Assembly: GCA_022478985.1 (NCBI GenBank)
Contig: JAKSZP010002684.1
Span: forward strand, 62,001 to 126,000
Direction: 5' to 3'
Origin: Massospora cicadina
Taxonomy: Eukaryota; Entomophthoromycota; Entomophthoromycetes; Entomophthorales; Entomophthoraceae
DNA: 64,000 bases
Shown piece by piece: positions 10,728 through 23,480 of this stretch. The notes under the pieces are model-generated. The model was not told the origin of the DNA, ran no database searches, and saw nothing but the letters and a program-made list of their open reading frames with translations. The position numbers and the translations under genes are program-made. Position 1 is the stretch's first letter; every line of letters begins with the position of its first letter.

Positions 10728-13700
10728 CTAGTAGGGTGTACCGCCTATAGAGATTGTGAGGTTTTCAGTGTCACATCGAAGGAACCAGATTGGGAGCCAG
10801 TTACCCATCTGTTTCTTCCATTTCTGTTTTAGTGATCCGAATATCCAAGCTTGGAAGTGGTCAGCCAAGTGGCTGTGGAACCTGATGATAGCTTGGTTAG
10901 TGTTTTGGAAGATCCTGTTGAAGGCATCAAGGGCAATTGTGTGAATAGACCATATTGCAATACTCACAATTAAGGCCCTTAGCGTCTGGGGGATAGGTGA
11001 TATTGTGTTGAGTGCTAGGATATCGCGGGATAGTCGGAATTCAGCTGATGGTGATTGCTGGAATAAGTACATCACATTGGCCCAGATAATCTTGGACGGC
11101 GGGCACTCTTCCAGGTGGTGGGCCAGCGTGTTGGGTCTGCTGCAGATGGCGCATGATTTGAACATTGAGAAGGTGCAGTCAGCTGTTCTAAACGTATGAC
11201 GCATGTAGCGCCACACTGTGGAGCTCACTTATGGGGATAAGAGGGGGCAAGTGATGAGGTACCACACCTTCCTTTGGGTGTGCAAGTCATATGGAGCGTC
11301 TTGGTAATCTAGATAGTCAATCTGGGATAGAGGGAAAGGTGGTAGTGGGGCAGGTGCGCTGGTCACAGTTTGTCCTCTGTGGAGTCGCATATACTCTATT
11401 GGCGAGTTAGTATCTTCAGATTGTTGTGCATAGGAGAAACTCCAACCCCCTTGTCTTAGGGTGTACAGGACGCGTTTGAAGTAGCAGTTTGTGTTGTGCG
11501 GACCTGTGGCTGTTAGTTGTGTTGTTAGGTACTTCATCAGTGTTGTAGGCTTGGATGGGTACCTCAGATGTAGTATCCTTGCAAAGTTGGTTTGGGCTGC
11601 CTTGGCACAGTGGGGGGAAAGCGGGTTGGGCGATGTTGTCATAGCTATCCATGAGCCAAAGATTTGCGTTGCTCGTTCCGTGAAGTTGAGCAGCCCCATC
11701 CCGCCTTTCTTCCATGGGCCGTACATGGTCTCCATCCTGACTGGTGTGCGGTATCCAGACCACAGCTAGTTCTGCAGGAGCTTGTATACTGCGTTGGTAA
11801 AGTTGGTGGAGAAGTGAACTGCGTGAGCAGCAAACCATAACTTTGACAAGATCAGGGAGTTGGCTAACACAACCCTTCCAGCTAAACTAGCTTTATTCCT
11901 CCGCATGCTTGTCATTCTTTTTGTGATATTGTCCAATATTTTGGTTTCAATGGTATCAAGTGCATATTCACCAGCCTCAAGCCATATTCCAAGATGACGG
12001 ACTGGGTTGGTGGCGGGGTTGGGTGTAAAGGGTAAGCACAGTAGTTTTATTGGCTTAGGTCTTTGTCTTGTGGTAGGATGTGCGGTGGGTGGGTTTGGTT
12101 GGTTGTGGGAGGGGGGGTCCAATTTTAGCTGAATTTGCCCATTACAATTACCTCTGTTTTCTGTTTGTTCAGCATGGCGTTACTCACTGACTCATACTGG
12201 TTAATAATGCGCTCAATTGCTCTGTCATCCCTATTGCCTGAGACTTCGACTACACAGTCATCAGCAAAGGCGAGCATTTTGGTTGGTAGTTGTCCCTCCA
12301 ACCTGATTTCAGAGAGCTTTGAGTTTACTATGTGGAGGAGAGGGTCAAGGCTGAAATTGTATAGTAGGGGGCTAAGCGGGTCGCCTTTTTTGAGGTCCCT
12401 TTGTGGGGTGATGGTGTCAGTTAGGAAACCTGAGCCTCTGATTGCAAACCTGGCTGAGCGCGTTAGGAGAAGCGCCCAGTTTATAAAACGGGGTGGTAGG
12501 TTGAAGGCCTTTAGACATTGTTCCAAGTAGTCCCAGTGCACTCGGTCATTAATTTCTTTTGGTCCAGGAAAGCAAGGGCACCTGTGGGGTTAGCTTGGCA
12601 GATGTTGGCTATGGTGTGAATGTTATCCCAAATTGAGCGATTTGGGATGAAGCCAAACTGATGGGGGGAGAGGGCTGTCTAAGCAATGTAACCCAGACGC
12701 TAAGCTAAGATTTTAGTTAGTATTTTGGTGTCGGTATTGGTGAGAGCAATTGGACGCCAGTTGTTTAGGTCTGCCTGGTCTCCTTTTTTGAAGAGTGTGA
12801 TCACATATTCATCATGGCTGCCAGGTATAAGGGTTTTGTCCTCCAGGCACTTGTTAATAGTTGCCAGTAGTATTGGTGCGATGTAATTAAAATACTTTTT
12901 GTAAACTTCATATGGGAGGCCATCAGGACCAGGGCACTTGTGGCGCGGAGTTGATTTTAGTACCTCCCATAGTTCCTCTCTAGTGATGGGTTTGGCAGGG
13001 TCTGGTTTATCAGCTATATTGTCAATATTAGCAAATGATAGAAGATTTTTTATTTTGATAGGTGCCATGAAATCCACCAAGTACAGGTCAGTGTAAAATT
13101 GGTGTAATTCAGCCGATATTTTCAGATGGTGTGGATGCCAGTGTGTCATCTGCTCAACGGACCTGTGTGCAGGTCACTAACATTGAGTTTAGTTTAAAGT
13201 GGCGGAAGAATTGGGCCATGTGGGTTTCACCGGATAGAATGTATTTTAATTTGTGCCATACTTTGACATAGTGCTGGTGTTTTCTAATGAGTGAGTTGAC
13301 CTGTGCAGATGTTTGGAACCACAGGCGTCCCCAATGAGGGCTGTATCCCTCGCGGAGTGTGTTGTTTTCTAAGTGTTGGAGCTGTCTGATAGCCTTATTG
13401 ATTGTCGCGGACATTGCAGCCAGCTTTCTGGAGTTCAAGTGACAGGCTTACTTGGTTACTCTAGTCCTGAAATTTTCTCGCGCAGCAATAGGGTTCCCTG
13501 TAGGTGGTCATTTTTTTGTCTGTGTTGTTATCACCTTCTCAATCCAAAGCTTAAGCTCTGGAAGATGGATGGTGCTTGGGTGAACTTTGTGCCAGGTTGG
13601 TGGCTTTTGGTATTATGCCACGGATGATAATTTTATTGAAACCATTTGGTGGTCAGAGAAGGGGATAATTGTTGTTGTAAATTTTTAATACATGGTGACA

Positions 13701-14385
13701 GAAGTCTACAGGGGTGAGCATCAGGTCAATCCAGGTCATTAAAGATCAGTTGGTTGTTATTGTAGTGGGGCCTCATCATGTTAGCCAACATGGTGGCCTG
13801 TTTGGGGATGGTGTCATACAGGCCCAGCATTGCCTTTAATATGTGGAGTTCTGTGTGGCTGCAGGGTATGGCCTTTGTTTTGGGCCAGCAGTCAGTTGTG
13901 GGATTAAGCCAGCAATTATAATCTCCTGCGAAAAACGTTGTCTCAGTAAAGAGGATCAAGAGGATATCAAAAAAATTTTGGCGGTCGTTTGGATCATTTG
14001 GGGAATATATGCATGCCACGGCAAAATTTTCTCCATTCCACTCAAAATCCGTTAGAAGCAGCCATCCCTCCAGGAGTGAGGATGTGCTTCAGATATTTAC
14101 TGGGGGATTGCGGTTGGATTGAATTACCACCCCACAGTGGTACATCCAAAAGGATTTAGCTGGGAGGAGCATGGTTGACCATGACTCCTCCTCCCCTGGT
14201 GGACAGTGGGGTTCTTGGATGGCCAAGATGTCGACGGGGATATTGCGCAGGAAAGCCATTTTTTTGGCCCAGGATGTGGGGGCTTTGGCTCCCACAATGT
14301 TGAGCGTACCTATGGTGATTGCAGTAATCCGCACATCAGGAACATTGAGGCGACACTCTGGGGTCACCCCATTCCTTAGCAGCAT
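10728..14385 (-). pseudogene. LINE-A ORF2: endonuclease-RT polyprotein, broken
   Basis: Reads from about 14385 down to 10728 in several frames. AP-endonuclease domain: GTLNIVGAKA, LAIQEPHCPP (14385-14089), then IYSPNDPNDR and AGDYNCWLNP, the Asp-Asn catalytic loop (14019-13726). RT: CPGPDGLPYEVYKKY, LNNWRPIALTNTDTKILTK (13149-12700), FGFIPNRSIWDN, LKKGDPLSPLLYNFSLDPLL and the catalytic FADD at 12257-12268 (12541-12125). C-terminal finger CAICSRPNTLAHHLEEC, a CX2CX7HX4C motif (11228-10728). At least five frame changes or stops, so non-functional. Domain order is that of L1/Tad-like LINEs. Confidence 0.85.
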
Positions 14386-14621
14386 GGGTCATGCTACGAG
14401 TTTAGAGCCAATCATCCATAATGGTTCCAGCATGTTGCTCAGTGGTCATACTATTGGTTTTATTAGGTTTCTTTGGGCTCAGATTACTCCATAAAGTTTG
14501 GCTCTGGCGTTGATTGTGAGTGTCCCACCAGTGTTTTTTTTCCGCTGCTTACCTGTGGGCTAGATGTGTAGAAGCTAGGTGTTGGGGCAAATGGGTTCTG
14601 TGGGGGATCTGAAAGGCTATT

Positions 14622-15500
14622 TCACTGCGCTGCCATGGCATCCGACTGGATCTGGTCCAGGGAAATCGTGGTGTGGGCTTGGGTTTCAGCAGAACTCGCA
14701 GTCTGCTTGCGGGCAGCCTGTGCGCAAGTACAATCCTTATGCAAAACAGGTTTGACTAAAGTAATTTTGGCTCTTTCACTCCAATAGAAGGCGTAAGTGA
14801 CGTCCTTCATTTTACCAAAGGTTGGGCTCACTTCATCTATATTGTCCTCACAAAATTCCGGTGCTTCCACCCCACAATTTATGGGGCACGCGTGGTCTTT
14901 GTGGCCTAGAGCTGAGCAGAAGCCGCAGATGGGTGGAGTGTGTTCTGTTGTGATGTGGAAGGGGCAAGATATGCTGCTGTCAGGGAGGTTGATGGTCGCC
15001 ATGTATGAAATGAGGGTGATATCCTCTACCACGTCCTGGTCAGGTTCAATAATGGCTATTGCCTTCCCTGTTCATAGGTGGGGCAAGAGGGTATATTTTT
15101 TAAATTCAAATTGTTTAATTTCACCATAACTTTCTAGGCCTATGTGGAGCTTATCCTCAAGGATATCACATGCACGGTGCTTGGGAGTCAGTTGAATATG
15201 ATGAACAGGTCATTTGCCTCGTTCCATCATGTTCACACCATGCGGATAATGCAATCTTCATTGTTAATTTTTATGGAAAGTTTGGTTTTTGCTGCATCCA
15301 CCGCTTCCTCCGAGGTCATGAACCTGACATCCACCCATCCTCTATGTAATTTTTAAAATTTACAGAGATGGTGTTTGAGAAAATCATGGAGAAGGACTCC
15401 CCATTTTTTCCCATGACTTGAGGGAGGTATCTCTGACCATAATTCTAAGGCCATTCTAAAGGGAGGACAAGGGTTGGGAATGTTCAATTATTGTGAAAGC
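14622..15500 (-). pseudogene. LINE-A ORF1: RRM-like, CCHC nucleic-acid-binding protein, broken
   Basis: The C-terminal half is open at 15032-14622 and contains CGFCSALGHKDHAC, a perfect CX2CX4HX4C zinc knuckle. Upstream, in broken frames, MTSEEAVDAAKTKLSIKIN and LFIIFNXLPST-like segments match the equivalent part of LINE-C ORF1, probably an RRM-like fold that binds element RNA. Stops interrupt the N-terminal half, so the exact start near 15500 is a guess. The remaining 15501-15764 is 5' UTR. Confidence 0.7.
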
Positions 15501-15780
15501 GCCCATTCTTTGTAGAAATTGCAAAACTCTGGGTGCGGCACTATGCTCACCCTTTTTTGGGGTGGTTGTCTTAATGTACTGCCAGGGCGTTTTTCTCCGA
15601 TGGGTTGGGTGGGTTTAGGGCCTTTTGCGCTGGCCACTTTTGCCCAGCTGGTGTTGGTGCATATCTATCTGCTCATTTTCCTGGTTGATTGTCAAATTCG
15701 GATAATTTGTGGAGAATTGTGTTACTAATAGTGATAGTAATGGGAAATAAAAGCTTAGTAAATGCTAAAAGTATTTCTTT

Positions 15781-16789
15781 GAACAATAGTTATTGTATAT
15801 ACAATTGGTAACTCCCACATCCACTAGTGGAATGAATCCCCTAGTGGATAAGCAGAAAAATTATAATTGATAAAGCTGGGTAAGGTGGACAAAAATTCCA
15901 ACACAAAGCCATGATCAAATATGGACTTTTGGTTCCAGTGCTATCAAGTATATGAAAAAAGCTACATAGCTTCTCAGAAAGGATATTATGGAGGTAACAA
16001 AAATACTAAAAGACTATTTGATGCTTTTCTAAAGAGCTTTGAACACAAGACATGGAAGCTCATGATGAAAGAGAAGCCCAAGATTCTATAAGCTGTCATA
16101 ATGAGGAAGATAAGATTAAGCTCCTTAAGTCCCAGCTAGAGAAAGCCCTACGACAGAATTAATGAGCTTGAAACCTATCAAACCCCTGAGACTAAAGAAG
16201 TACTTCTATAAATTTATTTCCTGAGTGACCCAGTTTTAACAGGATCCGTTATCCCGTGCAGCTTGAATATTTACTCATTCCATTGTTGAGACTTACCAAT
16301 TGGAAAATGACATGAGAGGCAAATCACCTTGTTGATAAGACATTAATAAAATTTACTGTCACCTCAACAACGCTGAGCAACGCAAGGATACTCTCACAGA
16401 AGAGCTTAAAGACAAGACCAACAATCTACCTCAAAACACTGAATGCTAACAGATGAAGGAAGAATTGAATTGCCACATTGATATATTAGAGGATGAGAAC
16501 AAATTCTTACAAACTTATTAATCATCTGCTCTCTACAAATTCATGATCTGGACATCCACATTTAGAACTTGGAGAATGACAAAATTGATCTCAAAATAAA
16601 AACTAATCTGTTAAATGTTGCACCAAAACTTTATTTATAGGAATTGGAGCAATTTCTCAACCCTCTACAGGATCAGTACATCAGCTCTTGCGTCAACTTG
16701 AGTAGAGCGACACACTTACCTATATTACTGAACCTGAAGCTCCCAGAGTACAAGTTGTAACAGGATTGGAAGCCAATACTTAAAAACCT
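15781..16789 (+). pseudogene. Gypsy-B gag, central coiled-coil-like region
   Basis: Resumes gypsy-B after the LINE-A TSD. Broken plus-strand reading rich in Glu, Lys, Leu and Asn, for example KIKLLKSQLEKALRQN, AEQRKDTLTEELKDKTNNL and MKEELNCHIDILEDENKFL, which suggests a long coiled coil. Gypsy-A gag also has a coiled coil (49364-49615), so this may be a shared gag trait. Stops are frequent. Confidence 0.45.
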
Positions 16790-17420
16790 ACCTTTAAGGA
16801 TAAGTTTACACCTGGCGAAGGGATTATCACATCCTTCCTCTACTTCTATGATGCCATGATGGATGGTGAAAATGATTATCAAAAACAGGAATATATTTTA
16901 TCTAAGCTGTATGGCTAAAGAGATTATGGTACATCATATGGACGACTTATACCTGGAGTGAAGTAAAGGAAGCGCTCATCAAAAAATCAGTTTTAAAAAA
17001 ATCTCAAGTATGAAGAAACAGGCCTTTATGAGAATTGAGCTATGTCAAAATGAAACCCTGGCCAGATTTGCTAATCACTTCTATATCAAAGCCAAAAATT
17101 CTGATGTCCTCAAAGATGCTTACTTTTTATGAAGCATTATCAGACATTGTTTCAGGTTTGCATAGTAACCTTAACCTAGACATACGTCATGTATGTCAAA
17201 TAAAGCTTCAACTCTGTTTTAGACATAAAAGAAGCCCTAATCTATGTGGCTGATATACACAAGACAAAGACCTCCTGAAAGGCTTCCATGAAGCCCAGAG
17301 TGCATACCATGGAGGAAGTGAATCTTAAGAAGGTGGAGAAGCCCAAGTGTAACTACTGCAATAAAAATAATCACACTGAGGAAATTTGTTTTCCAGATGA
17401 ACACTGCCCTTTCTGATCAG
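16790..17420 (+). pseudogene. Gypsy-B capsid and zinc knuckle
   Basis: Capsid-like segment FTPGEGIITSFLYFYDAMMD followed by YILSKLYG, and, after frame breaks, ETLARFANHFYIKAKN, the usual order of gypsy capsids. The nucleocapsid motif CNYCNKNNHTEEIC at 17348-17389 is an intact CX2CX4HX4C. Interrupted by several stops. Confidence 0.7.
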
Positions 17421-18929
17421 GAAAAAGGGCGGCCCGCTTAGGGTCAGGTACATCAGAAGCCAGACAACCCAAAGTACCTGTTAGTGAAACATTTCTGATT
17501 TCTCTACTAACACGCATTTGAAACGATTTTAGCAACTACTTTGAAGGGGGTTATGAGGACACATGTTATTATATTTTAGGTAACAGCACTATGCTTGCAA
17601 TTCTAGGTTTCTTGAACACCAAAAATATTAATAACATCCAGGTCCTGAAGGACGTTTACCTCAGTCAGTTACTGTGACCCCAGAATAACTGATAAAGCCA
17701 AAGATGTTGATCAATACCTTGCCTTGTTGATCTGACTCAACTCAAACTTACATAAACTAATGAAGATACAAAGAAATATCCTGAGACTGCCAAAAAGCGC
17801 AATGCAACATTCCGCCTTAAAGATGTGGTATTGCCCCTCCAAAGTTTTAAGGAAACATTACCAAATAGAAGAGGTGATCTGAAAGGACAGATTAATGGAT
17901 ATCAAGTATATGGGATCCCTAATCAACGTTGTCTCATTCCATCTCATTAAGAAAATTAAGCTCTCCCCCAACACATCGATGAATCCCCCCTCAGGTTGGG
18001 ACCATCTAGTACTAAAAAAAAGCTCTCCCCCAACCTTTATAGGTAGGAGTATAGTACTGCCAGTCTGAAAAATATCAAGGTGATAGGTGTTTATTTATTC
18101 CTGACAATATGAATTGGCAAATTAGTTTCATAAACTACCTCAGCTTCCCTGGACAACAGTTAGTATGATATATTTATTGGGACAAAATTTATTATCAAAT
18201 ATAAAGGAGTCATTAATCTAAATAAATTCATTTAATACTCCTCAATTCTGAAGTTCCCTTTGTACTTGATAAGTAAAACTCTAGAAATAAGGAATACTAT
18301 TGTCAGGTCAAGTACCCTGTTTCCGCTTTGCCATTACAATGTTATGCTTCTAAAAAGAATATGAAAAAGCTCCCTGACTCAGTAGATGCAGCAGAAGGCA
18401 TATCATTTTATGCGACCAAGGAGGTAAAAGTTAAACCAGGAGAACAAAGAGTGTTTCTACCAACATAACCTCGAGTATATTTTAAAACTGCTTGCTACAT
18501 ATCATTAGTGTCAATGGAGGTATTAGATATGATCCTAGAGTTTTACCAGGAGTTAATGACGCAGCTTATCAGCAGCCTATCAAGATAATACTTGGAAACC
18601 TTACTAATAAAGAAATACTAGTTAAATAAAATCAAGAGATTGGTGAAGTTAAATCGATTTTTAATGATGAAAATGATAAGGTACAACTTATTGGTATCTC
18701 CCTGATTTTTGCTACTGGATAATGATGCAATTTGCGCCATTCTTCAAGTCCAAATATATGATAATATAGATCAGGAGGCACTTGTTAGTTTGAATCAATT
18801 CCTTGAAGATTATGAAGTTGTTTTATCCATTTCAGATGTTGACTATAGTCACATGAAAGACTGGACACATTGTATCGATGTAGGAAACTCAGTCCAAATT
18901 TCAAATAAGGCCATATAGGAAGTCAAAGA
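17421..18929 (+). pseudogene. Gypsy-B protease/linker region
   Basis: Between nucleocapsid and RT, so expected to hold the aspartic protease. No DTGA or DSGA motif is readable. The 69-codon open piece at 18709-18918 is in the position of the pre-RT linker. Micro-insertion 2 lies here. Confidence 0.35.
17958..18034 (+). mobile_element. Micro-insertion 2: LINE-D tail only (47 bp)
   Basis: Insert 17973-18019 matches the last 47 bases of LINE-D with three substitutions (it contains ATGAATCCCCCC, GGTTGGGACCATCTAGTACT and six A). It is flanked by a perfect 15-bp duplication AAGCTCTCCCCCAAC at 17958-17972 and 18020-18034. Same orientation as the host gypsy-B. Confidence 0.9.
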
Positions 18930-19560
18930 TAGAAGAGCAATACATATAGATTTAGCTCATGCAATTATTAAATGCTGGCTTACTTGTGCCTACCAGAGTC
19001 TATGGTCATTCCCAATGGTACTTATAAAGAAGTAAAAAATGGTGATTACATGATAGTGATGTATTATGGGAGACTAAATAGACTCATAAAGAAGGACAGC
19101 TATCCAAATTCCATGAAATGACAATGCTCTGGCCTGACTCTCTGGAATAAACTACTTCTCCGTAATGGAACTCACTAATGGCTTTTGGCATATGGATCTA
19201 TAACCAAAGGACCAAGAAAGACTCAACTGATATTCATAGTAGGATTTTCAACCTACCCAGCTCCCTCAGGGATTATGAAACATGATCGCCTTATTTCAAA
19301 GAGAAATTTATCACCTCATAAAAGATCTCAAACTGAGGTGTATGATTGTTTATTTATATGATATAAAAATGTTTTAGTAAATCTTTACTGATCATTTAGA
19401 CCATCTCAAGTCAGGTTTTTCAATGACTACAAAAGAATCACATCAAACAAATATCTGCAAATTGTAACTTCCAATAGGAATCAGAATTTTTTGGACAAGT
19501 TATATCGCAAAAAGGAATTTAATTCTTGTAGTTATGATTGAAGTAATCTATAAGATTCCT
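18930..19560 (+). pseudogene. Gypsy-B reverse transcriptase
   Basis: Segments in order: GINYFSVMELTNGFWHMDL (family D-L-S-G-Y palm motif, with Asp replaced by Glu), a QLPQGL box, LFQREIYHLIKDLKLRC, then VYLYDI at about 19350-19361 where the family has YLDD. Then TDHLDHLKSGF. The first catalytic Asp of the YLDD motif is replaced by Tyr and several stops intervene. Confidence 0.8.
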
Positions 19561-19759
19561 GAGATGAAGAGTTGAAATGATAAAGAGGTACTATCGGGAA
19601 TGATGCATCTTACCATTCATTTATCCCTAATCTCCCTCAACTTGCTGAACCTCTTGCCTCTTTGCTGCCAAAACAACTCCTTTTATATGGGAGTAGAACG
19701 AAGAACTAGACTGAGACCATGAAGGTATTATTTAAAAGAAGACTAATTTACAACATCTG

Positions 19760-20150
19760 GACTATGGGAAGCCATTCATACTATTTACATACACCTCCAA
19801 ATTAGCTGTAGGAGCCATTCTCTCACAAATGAATGATGAAGACATTGACCACGCGGTGTCTTATTACAGCAAAACGCTTTCAAAGGCTTAGCAAAATTAC
19901 AGTGTCACAAAAAACAGTTTAGCTATTATAAATTGTGGTGATTTATTTCCAGCTCTTCTTGTACAGTATAAACTTTAAAGTTCTTAAAAACCACGCTTCT
20001 TTGAAGTTACTGCAAAACATGAATGATCAGACAGGAAGAATATTTCATTAAGCTTTTAAACTTCAGCACTATGACATGAAGATCATCCATTGAGTTGGAA
20101 CAAAACACATAAAAGTAGACGGACTGAACTGATTGTACCCACTACATCTA
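19760..20150 (+). pseudogene. Gypsy-B RNase H
   Basis: Contains KLAVGAILSQMNDE, AVSYYSKTLSKA and NYSVTKNSLAI, the usual Ty3/gypsy RNase H blocks. The Asp of the TDAS motif reads Tyr (FTYTSK). At the C-terminal side, IIH*VGTKHIKVDGLN*LY has stops at both places where the family has conserved Arg, consistent with CGA-to-TGA changes. Confidence 0.75.
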
Positions 20151-20209
20151 CACAATAACAAAAGCTGAACGGTTACATGACATGCTCATAAAGCCAGACT
20201 CTTGATAGA

Positions 20210-21371
20210 CAAAAATTAACCAATTCAAAAAGATGATAAAATGACACATGTGTTGCACTAAAGTTCTAGCAGATTATCATAAAGAAAGATGGAACTGACT
20301 GGTTACCTTACTTGAAACCTTTGGAAAGAGTACCAATTATAATGGAAGCCCCAATAACTTAAGACATGGAGAGCCAGATAAACTTACAAATGAATTAAGG
20401 ATCAATAAAATTGGAAAGTAATACTGGACTTTATAGCGGAGGTCTTTGATGCTTGCGTAACTTGTAAAAAAACAAATGTTGCATTAGGACAAGTACAAGT
20501 ATTAGACACTAACCCTCAGCAACTTTTTCATACCATCAGTTTAGATTCCTTAGGTTCACTGTCTGAATCCACGGGTGGAAATCATTATCCTAGATGGGAT
20601 TAATCATTTCACAAAGTAGGTAAAAGCAATCACCATTCCTGCGCATAATGGTAAGGCTATCATAACTTTTTGTACCAATATATATACTAGGCATGGTTGC
20701 CCACAGGTACTGTTATGCGATAACAGGAAACCTTTACTTCAAAAGTTTTTTTGAAGCTTAGCTACAAGCGTGAAAACTTAACAACTATTTTCAGCGCCCT
20801 ATAGCTCATCAACTATTGAGAACGTAGAAAGGGAGAATGGAATGTTATTTATTATTATGCAAGATGGATACTACCACACCATTACACTGGGACCAATATC
20901 TCCCAGGTGCGTTGATAACTTAAAGTACAAGTTTCCATTGTATCATCAAAATGTAATCCATCAAGGTCTTATATGGAAGAAAACCTGGAATCCAGGCTCT
21001 ATTAGCCTGAAAATTTAACAGTGAAAAATACCAAAGAGCTTGAAAAAGCGCTATGAAAATTATTTCAGGAAATTATAATTTAATCAGAGGCTATAAAAAT
21101 CTAGCCAAAAAGGTTACAATAGAAGGCCATGCAGCAAATGCATCCTGCCAACCTTTACCCGAATTTGAGATTTTAGTTTTAGTCTTGTACTATCATAATT
21201 TTTAAAGTCCCAAGGAGAAGGATTAGATTCCATCTGGGATGAGCCATAAGCTAGAACCTACAAACGCATTGATGAATGCATAATCAAGTCTTTAGAAACT
21301 AGAATAACTATCAACCGTGTACATAGCCAATTCCTACATTGGTACTCCCCTGCCAATATTCTTAAAGGGGG
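20210..21371 (+). pseudogene. Gypsy-B integrase
   Basis: Core blocks GINHFTK*VKAITIPAHNG and YTRHGCPQVLLCDN (second catalytic Asp), then TIENVERENGML with the catalytic Glu. Stops and frame breaks throughout. A purine run ending AAAGGGGG sits directly before the 3' LTR start TGATGTTAAG at 21372 and is the likely polypurine tract. The reading of a downstream tail appears to run into the 3' LTR. Confidence 0.75.
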
Positions 21372-21778
21372 TGATGTTAAGTATCATTTTATCGGACATG
21401 AAGTGAAGGATATTGACCAATTGACTCCCAAGAGAGAATCAAGGCCTAAAACCAAGAAAGCTAAAGAAATTACCATCAATTAGTTATACAGAAAAAGCAA
21501 TAATTGGTAATGCTTAATTTGATACTAGGAGAATTCCATAGCACCAAGTTGAGCCAAAATACCCCAAGCTGAAATGATGCTTAATTAAAAAGAATAAAGG
21601 ATCATCAAAATATCAGCTGACCATTAAACTGGGTGGCGCATGAGGCAGTAAATTAAGACGTACCCAAGAGAGTAAGCATTAATAATTTGCCCAATTATTG
21701 ACATAAGTGATACCAAGTCATATCCATTCGTTGTAATCAACAGACCTTTTCTCCTTAAAAAAAATATGTTACAAAGGC
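21372..21778 (+). repeat. Gypsy-B 3' LTR, first part
   Basis: Starts TGATGTTAAG after the polypurine tract and aligns with 8176-8580. Cut by gypsy-C after AAGGC at 21774-21778. Confidence 0.65.
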
Positions 21779-22865
21779 TGTTGGGATTTTTATCCACCTT
21801 TCCAGTCATCGAGATTACCATGGGTCACTAGGGGATAATTCCCTATGGTGAGTAATTTGGATATCTGTTGACCCTGATTTCGGGCTAAAGATGTTTGGTA
21901 GATTTTTAGGTAATTTCCATGACCAGATCCATTGTGGATCAAACTGTGTGAGTACTTAAGACCTTGTCAGGCAGAGTTGCTGACGAAATGGGGGCTTTTG
22001 ATAGTTGATTAATGATTAACTATCGGGTTTATTGATTAGGATCAATCAGTTTTCATCAAAAACCAATTGGGAATTTAAGGAGCAAGTTATGAGGTGGGTG
22101 ATGCCGCCTGTAAGTAATATTTAATTAGTTGGTTCACAACCTTCCTAATGGTTAACAAGTCCCATTACCTAAGCAGGTCACTCGCCAAATATGGTTGGTT
22201 TGCTGGTATAGAGTGGAAAACGTTAGGGACACGCTTTCTTGCTCTTTCCATTTTAGGTCTTGAGGATGTCTGATGAAGGAATCCTAACCAGATGGAGAAA
22301 CCATCGCTGGTGATATTACAAAAGGAAGTAAACAGCAATGGCTGCCATTTCATGGCTAAGGCGTCAATAAAGGTTTTTGCGCTGAATTTCCTTTATAAAT
22401 TCCCCTGATAATTAACATAGATGAAGAGTATTTTTAGCAGAATTTAGTATTGTTTTAGTTCTATTCATCTTCAGGAAATAATAGCTTGTGTGCTTTGATT
22501 GGGGACTCTTTAGTAGGATAAAGAGTAAGGATCAATGATCCTTAATAAGAGAAGTTGAACTTAGATGAAAATTGCTGTAGACCCCACAAAACCATAGGAA
22601 AGACTGTAAACTAGGGATCTGAGCATGGAGCAAGTTAGGCGGATAAGGGTATAAGAAGCTACTGAAGACATCAAGAGTATTTAGGGAAGAAATCAAGGTC
22701 AAGCATTGGACCATAATGTTTATCTATTCAACTATGGATAATAGTCATATACTTTTATCAATTGATTATCATCTATTATTAGACAATGCAAATTGTGCAC
22801 ATGCCTAACCTATGAAGTTAACATACTAGGGACTATCAATCGGTGAAGAACCTAGGATTCTAACA
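21779..22865 (+). repeat. Gypsy-C 5' LTR (1087 bp)
   Basis: TGTTGGGATTT...GGATTCTAACA. Aligns end to end with 30072-31161, including GTCAGGCAGAGTTGCTGACG and CTATCAATCGGTGAAGAACC in both. Confidence 0.9.
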
Positions 22866-22883
22866 ATTGGTGCTCACTACAGG
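22866..22883 (+). other. Gypsy-C primer-binding site
   Basis: ATTGGTGCTCACTACAGG directly after the LTR. A tRNA 3' end reading CCTGTAGTGAGCACCA would pair with it. It is unlike the initiator-Met site TGGTATCAGAGC of many plant gypsy elements. Confidence 0.75.
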
Positions 22884-23480
22884 TTGTAGTTGAGTAGGAT
22901 ACACCAGTACAAGATGTCGTACAAGGATGAGTTAAAAAACTTTGGATGGAGTTGGCAACCGTCAACAAGAACGCCTTGTACTCTGCCAATAATTGAAAAT
23001 TTGCTGCATTGAAGGAGAGAGTTACCAAAAAAAGGAAGGAATTAAAGGTGTCTCAAATTTTGGCAATGGGCTGCTAGAGAAAGTAATGTCATTAAAAAAG
23101 GAAGGAGATTTAGTTTAAAAAGTTTCATTCTTAAAAATTGAATGTGAAGAGGATTGTGTTTGATTGCGTGCATTCAGTATAGACCTAGAGCGTTTTTGAA
23201 GCAAGTCAAAGAGTTGAAGACTCATAAATGCAAATGTGAGCCCTATGCAGCAAACAATGCCAAAGAAAGGACCCACGAAAGCCAGTTGGTTATGGCTATT
23301 CCACAAAATATGCCAACCGCATTTTCAGCCTTTTTAAAGATGACTCTTGAAATCACTACTCAAGTCAGTTGAGTAGACAAACCAAGAGTGGTGGCTAGAG
23401 AAACTGCGGAGGAATTTAGAGCTACGCATAAATTACTCACATTCCATTGGGATAATGCCTCTGCATTTTTCTGATTGTTC
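22884..23480 (+). pseudogene. Gypsy-C leader and gag N-terminus
   Basis: Reading with coding character begins around 22916 but is broken. A short open piece at 23154-23372 may belong to gag. No domain recognised. Confidence 0.3.

Larger units (their letters stand above)
10485..15780 (-). mobile_element. LINE-A, non-LTR retrotransposon with 16-bp TSD
   Basis: Element 10501-15764 (5264 bp), minus strand, flanked by a perfect direct repeat CTAAAAGTATTTCTTT at 10485-10500 and 15765-15780. The 3' end on the minus strand reads CCTCGAATAAATAAAAATAA, an A-rich tail. It holds ORF1 (RRM-like, CCHC) and ORF2 (endonuclease, RT, C-terminal Cys-His finger), both broken. It inserted into gypsy-B and later received the micro-insertion at 10614-10638 in its 3' UTR. 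Its proteins are close to those of LINE-C, although the tails differ. Confidence 0.9.
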
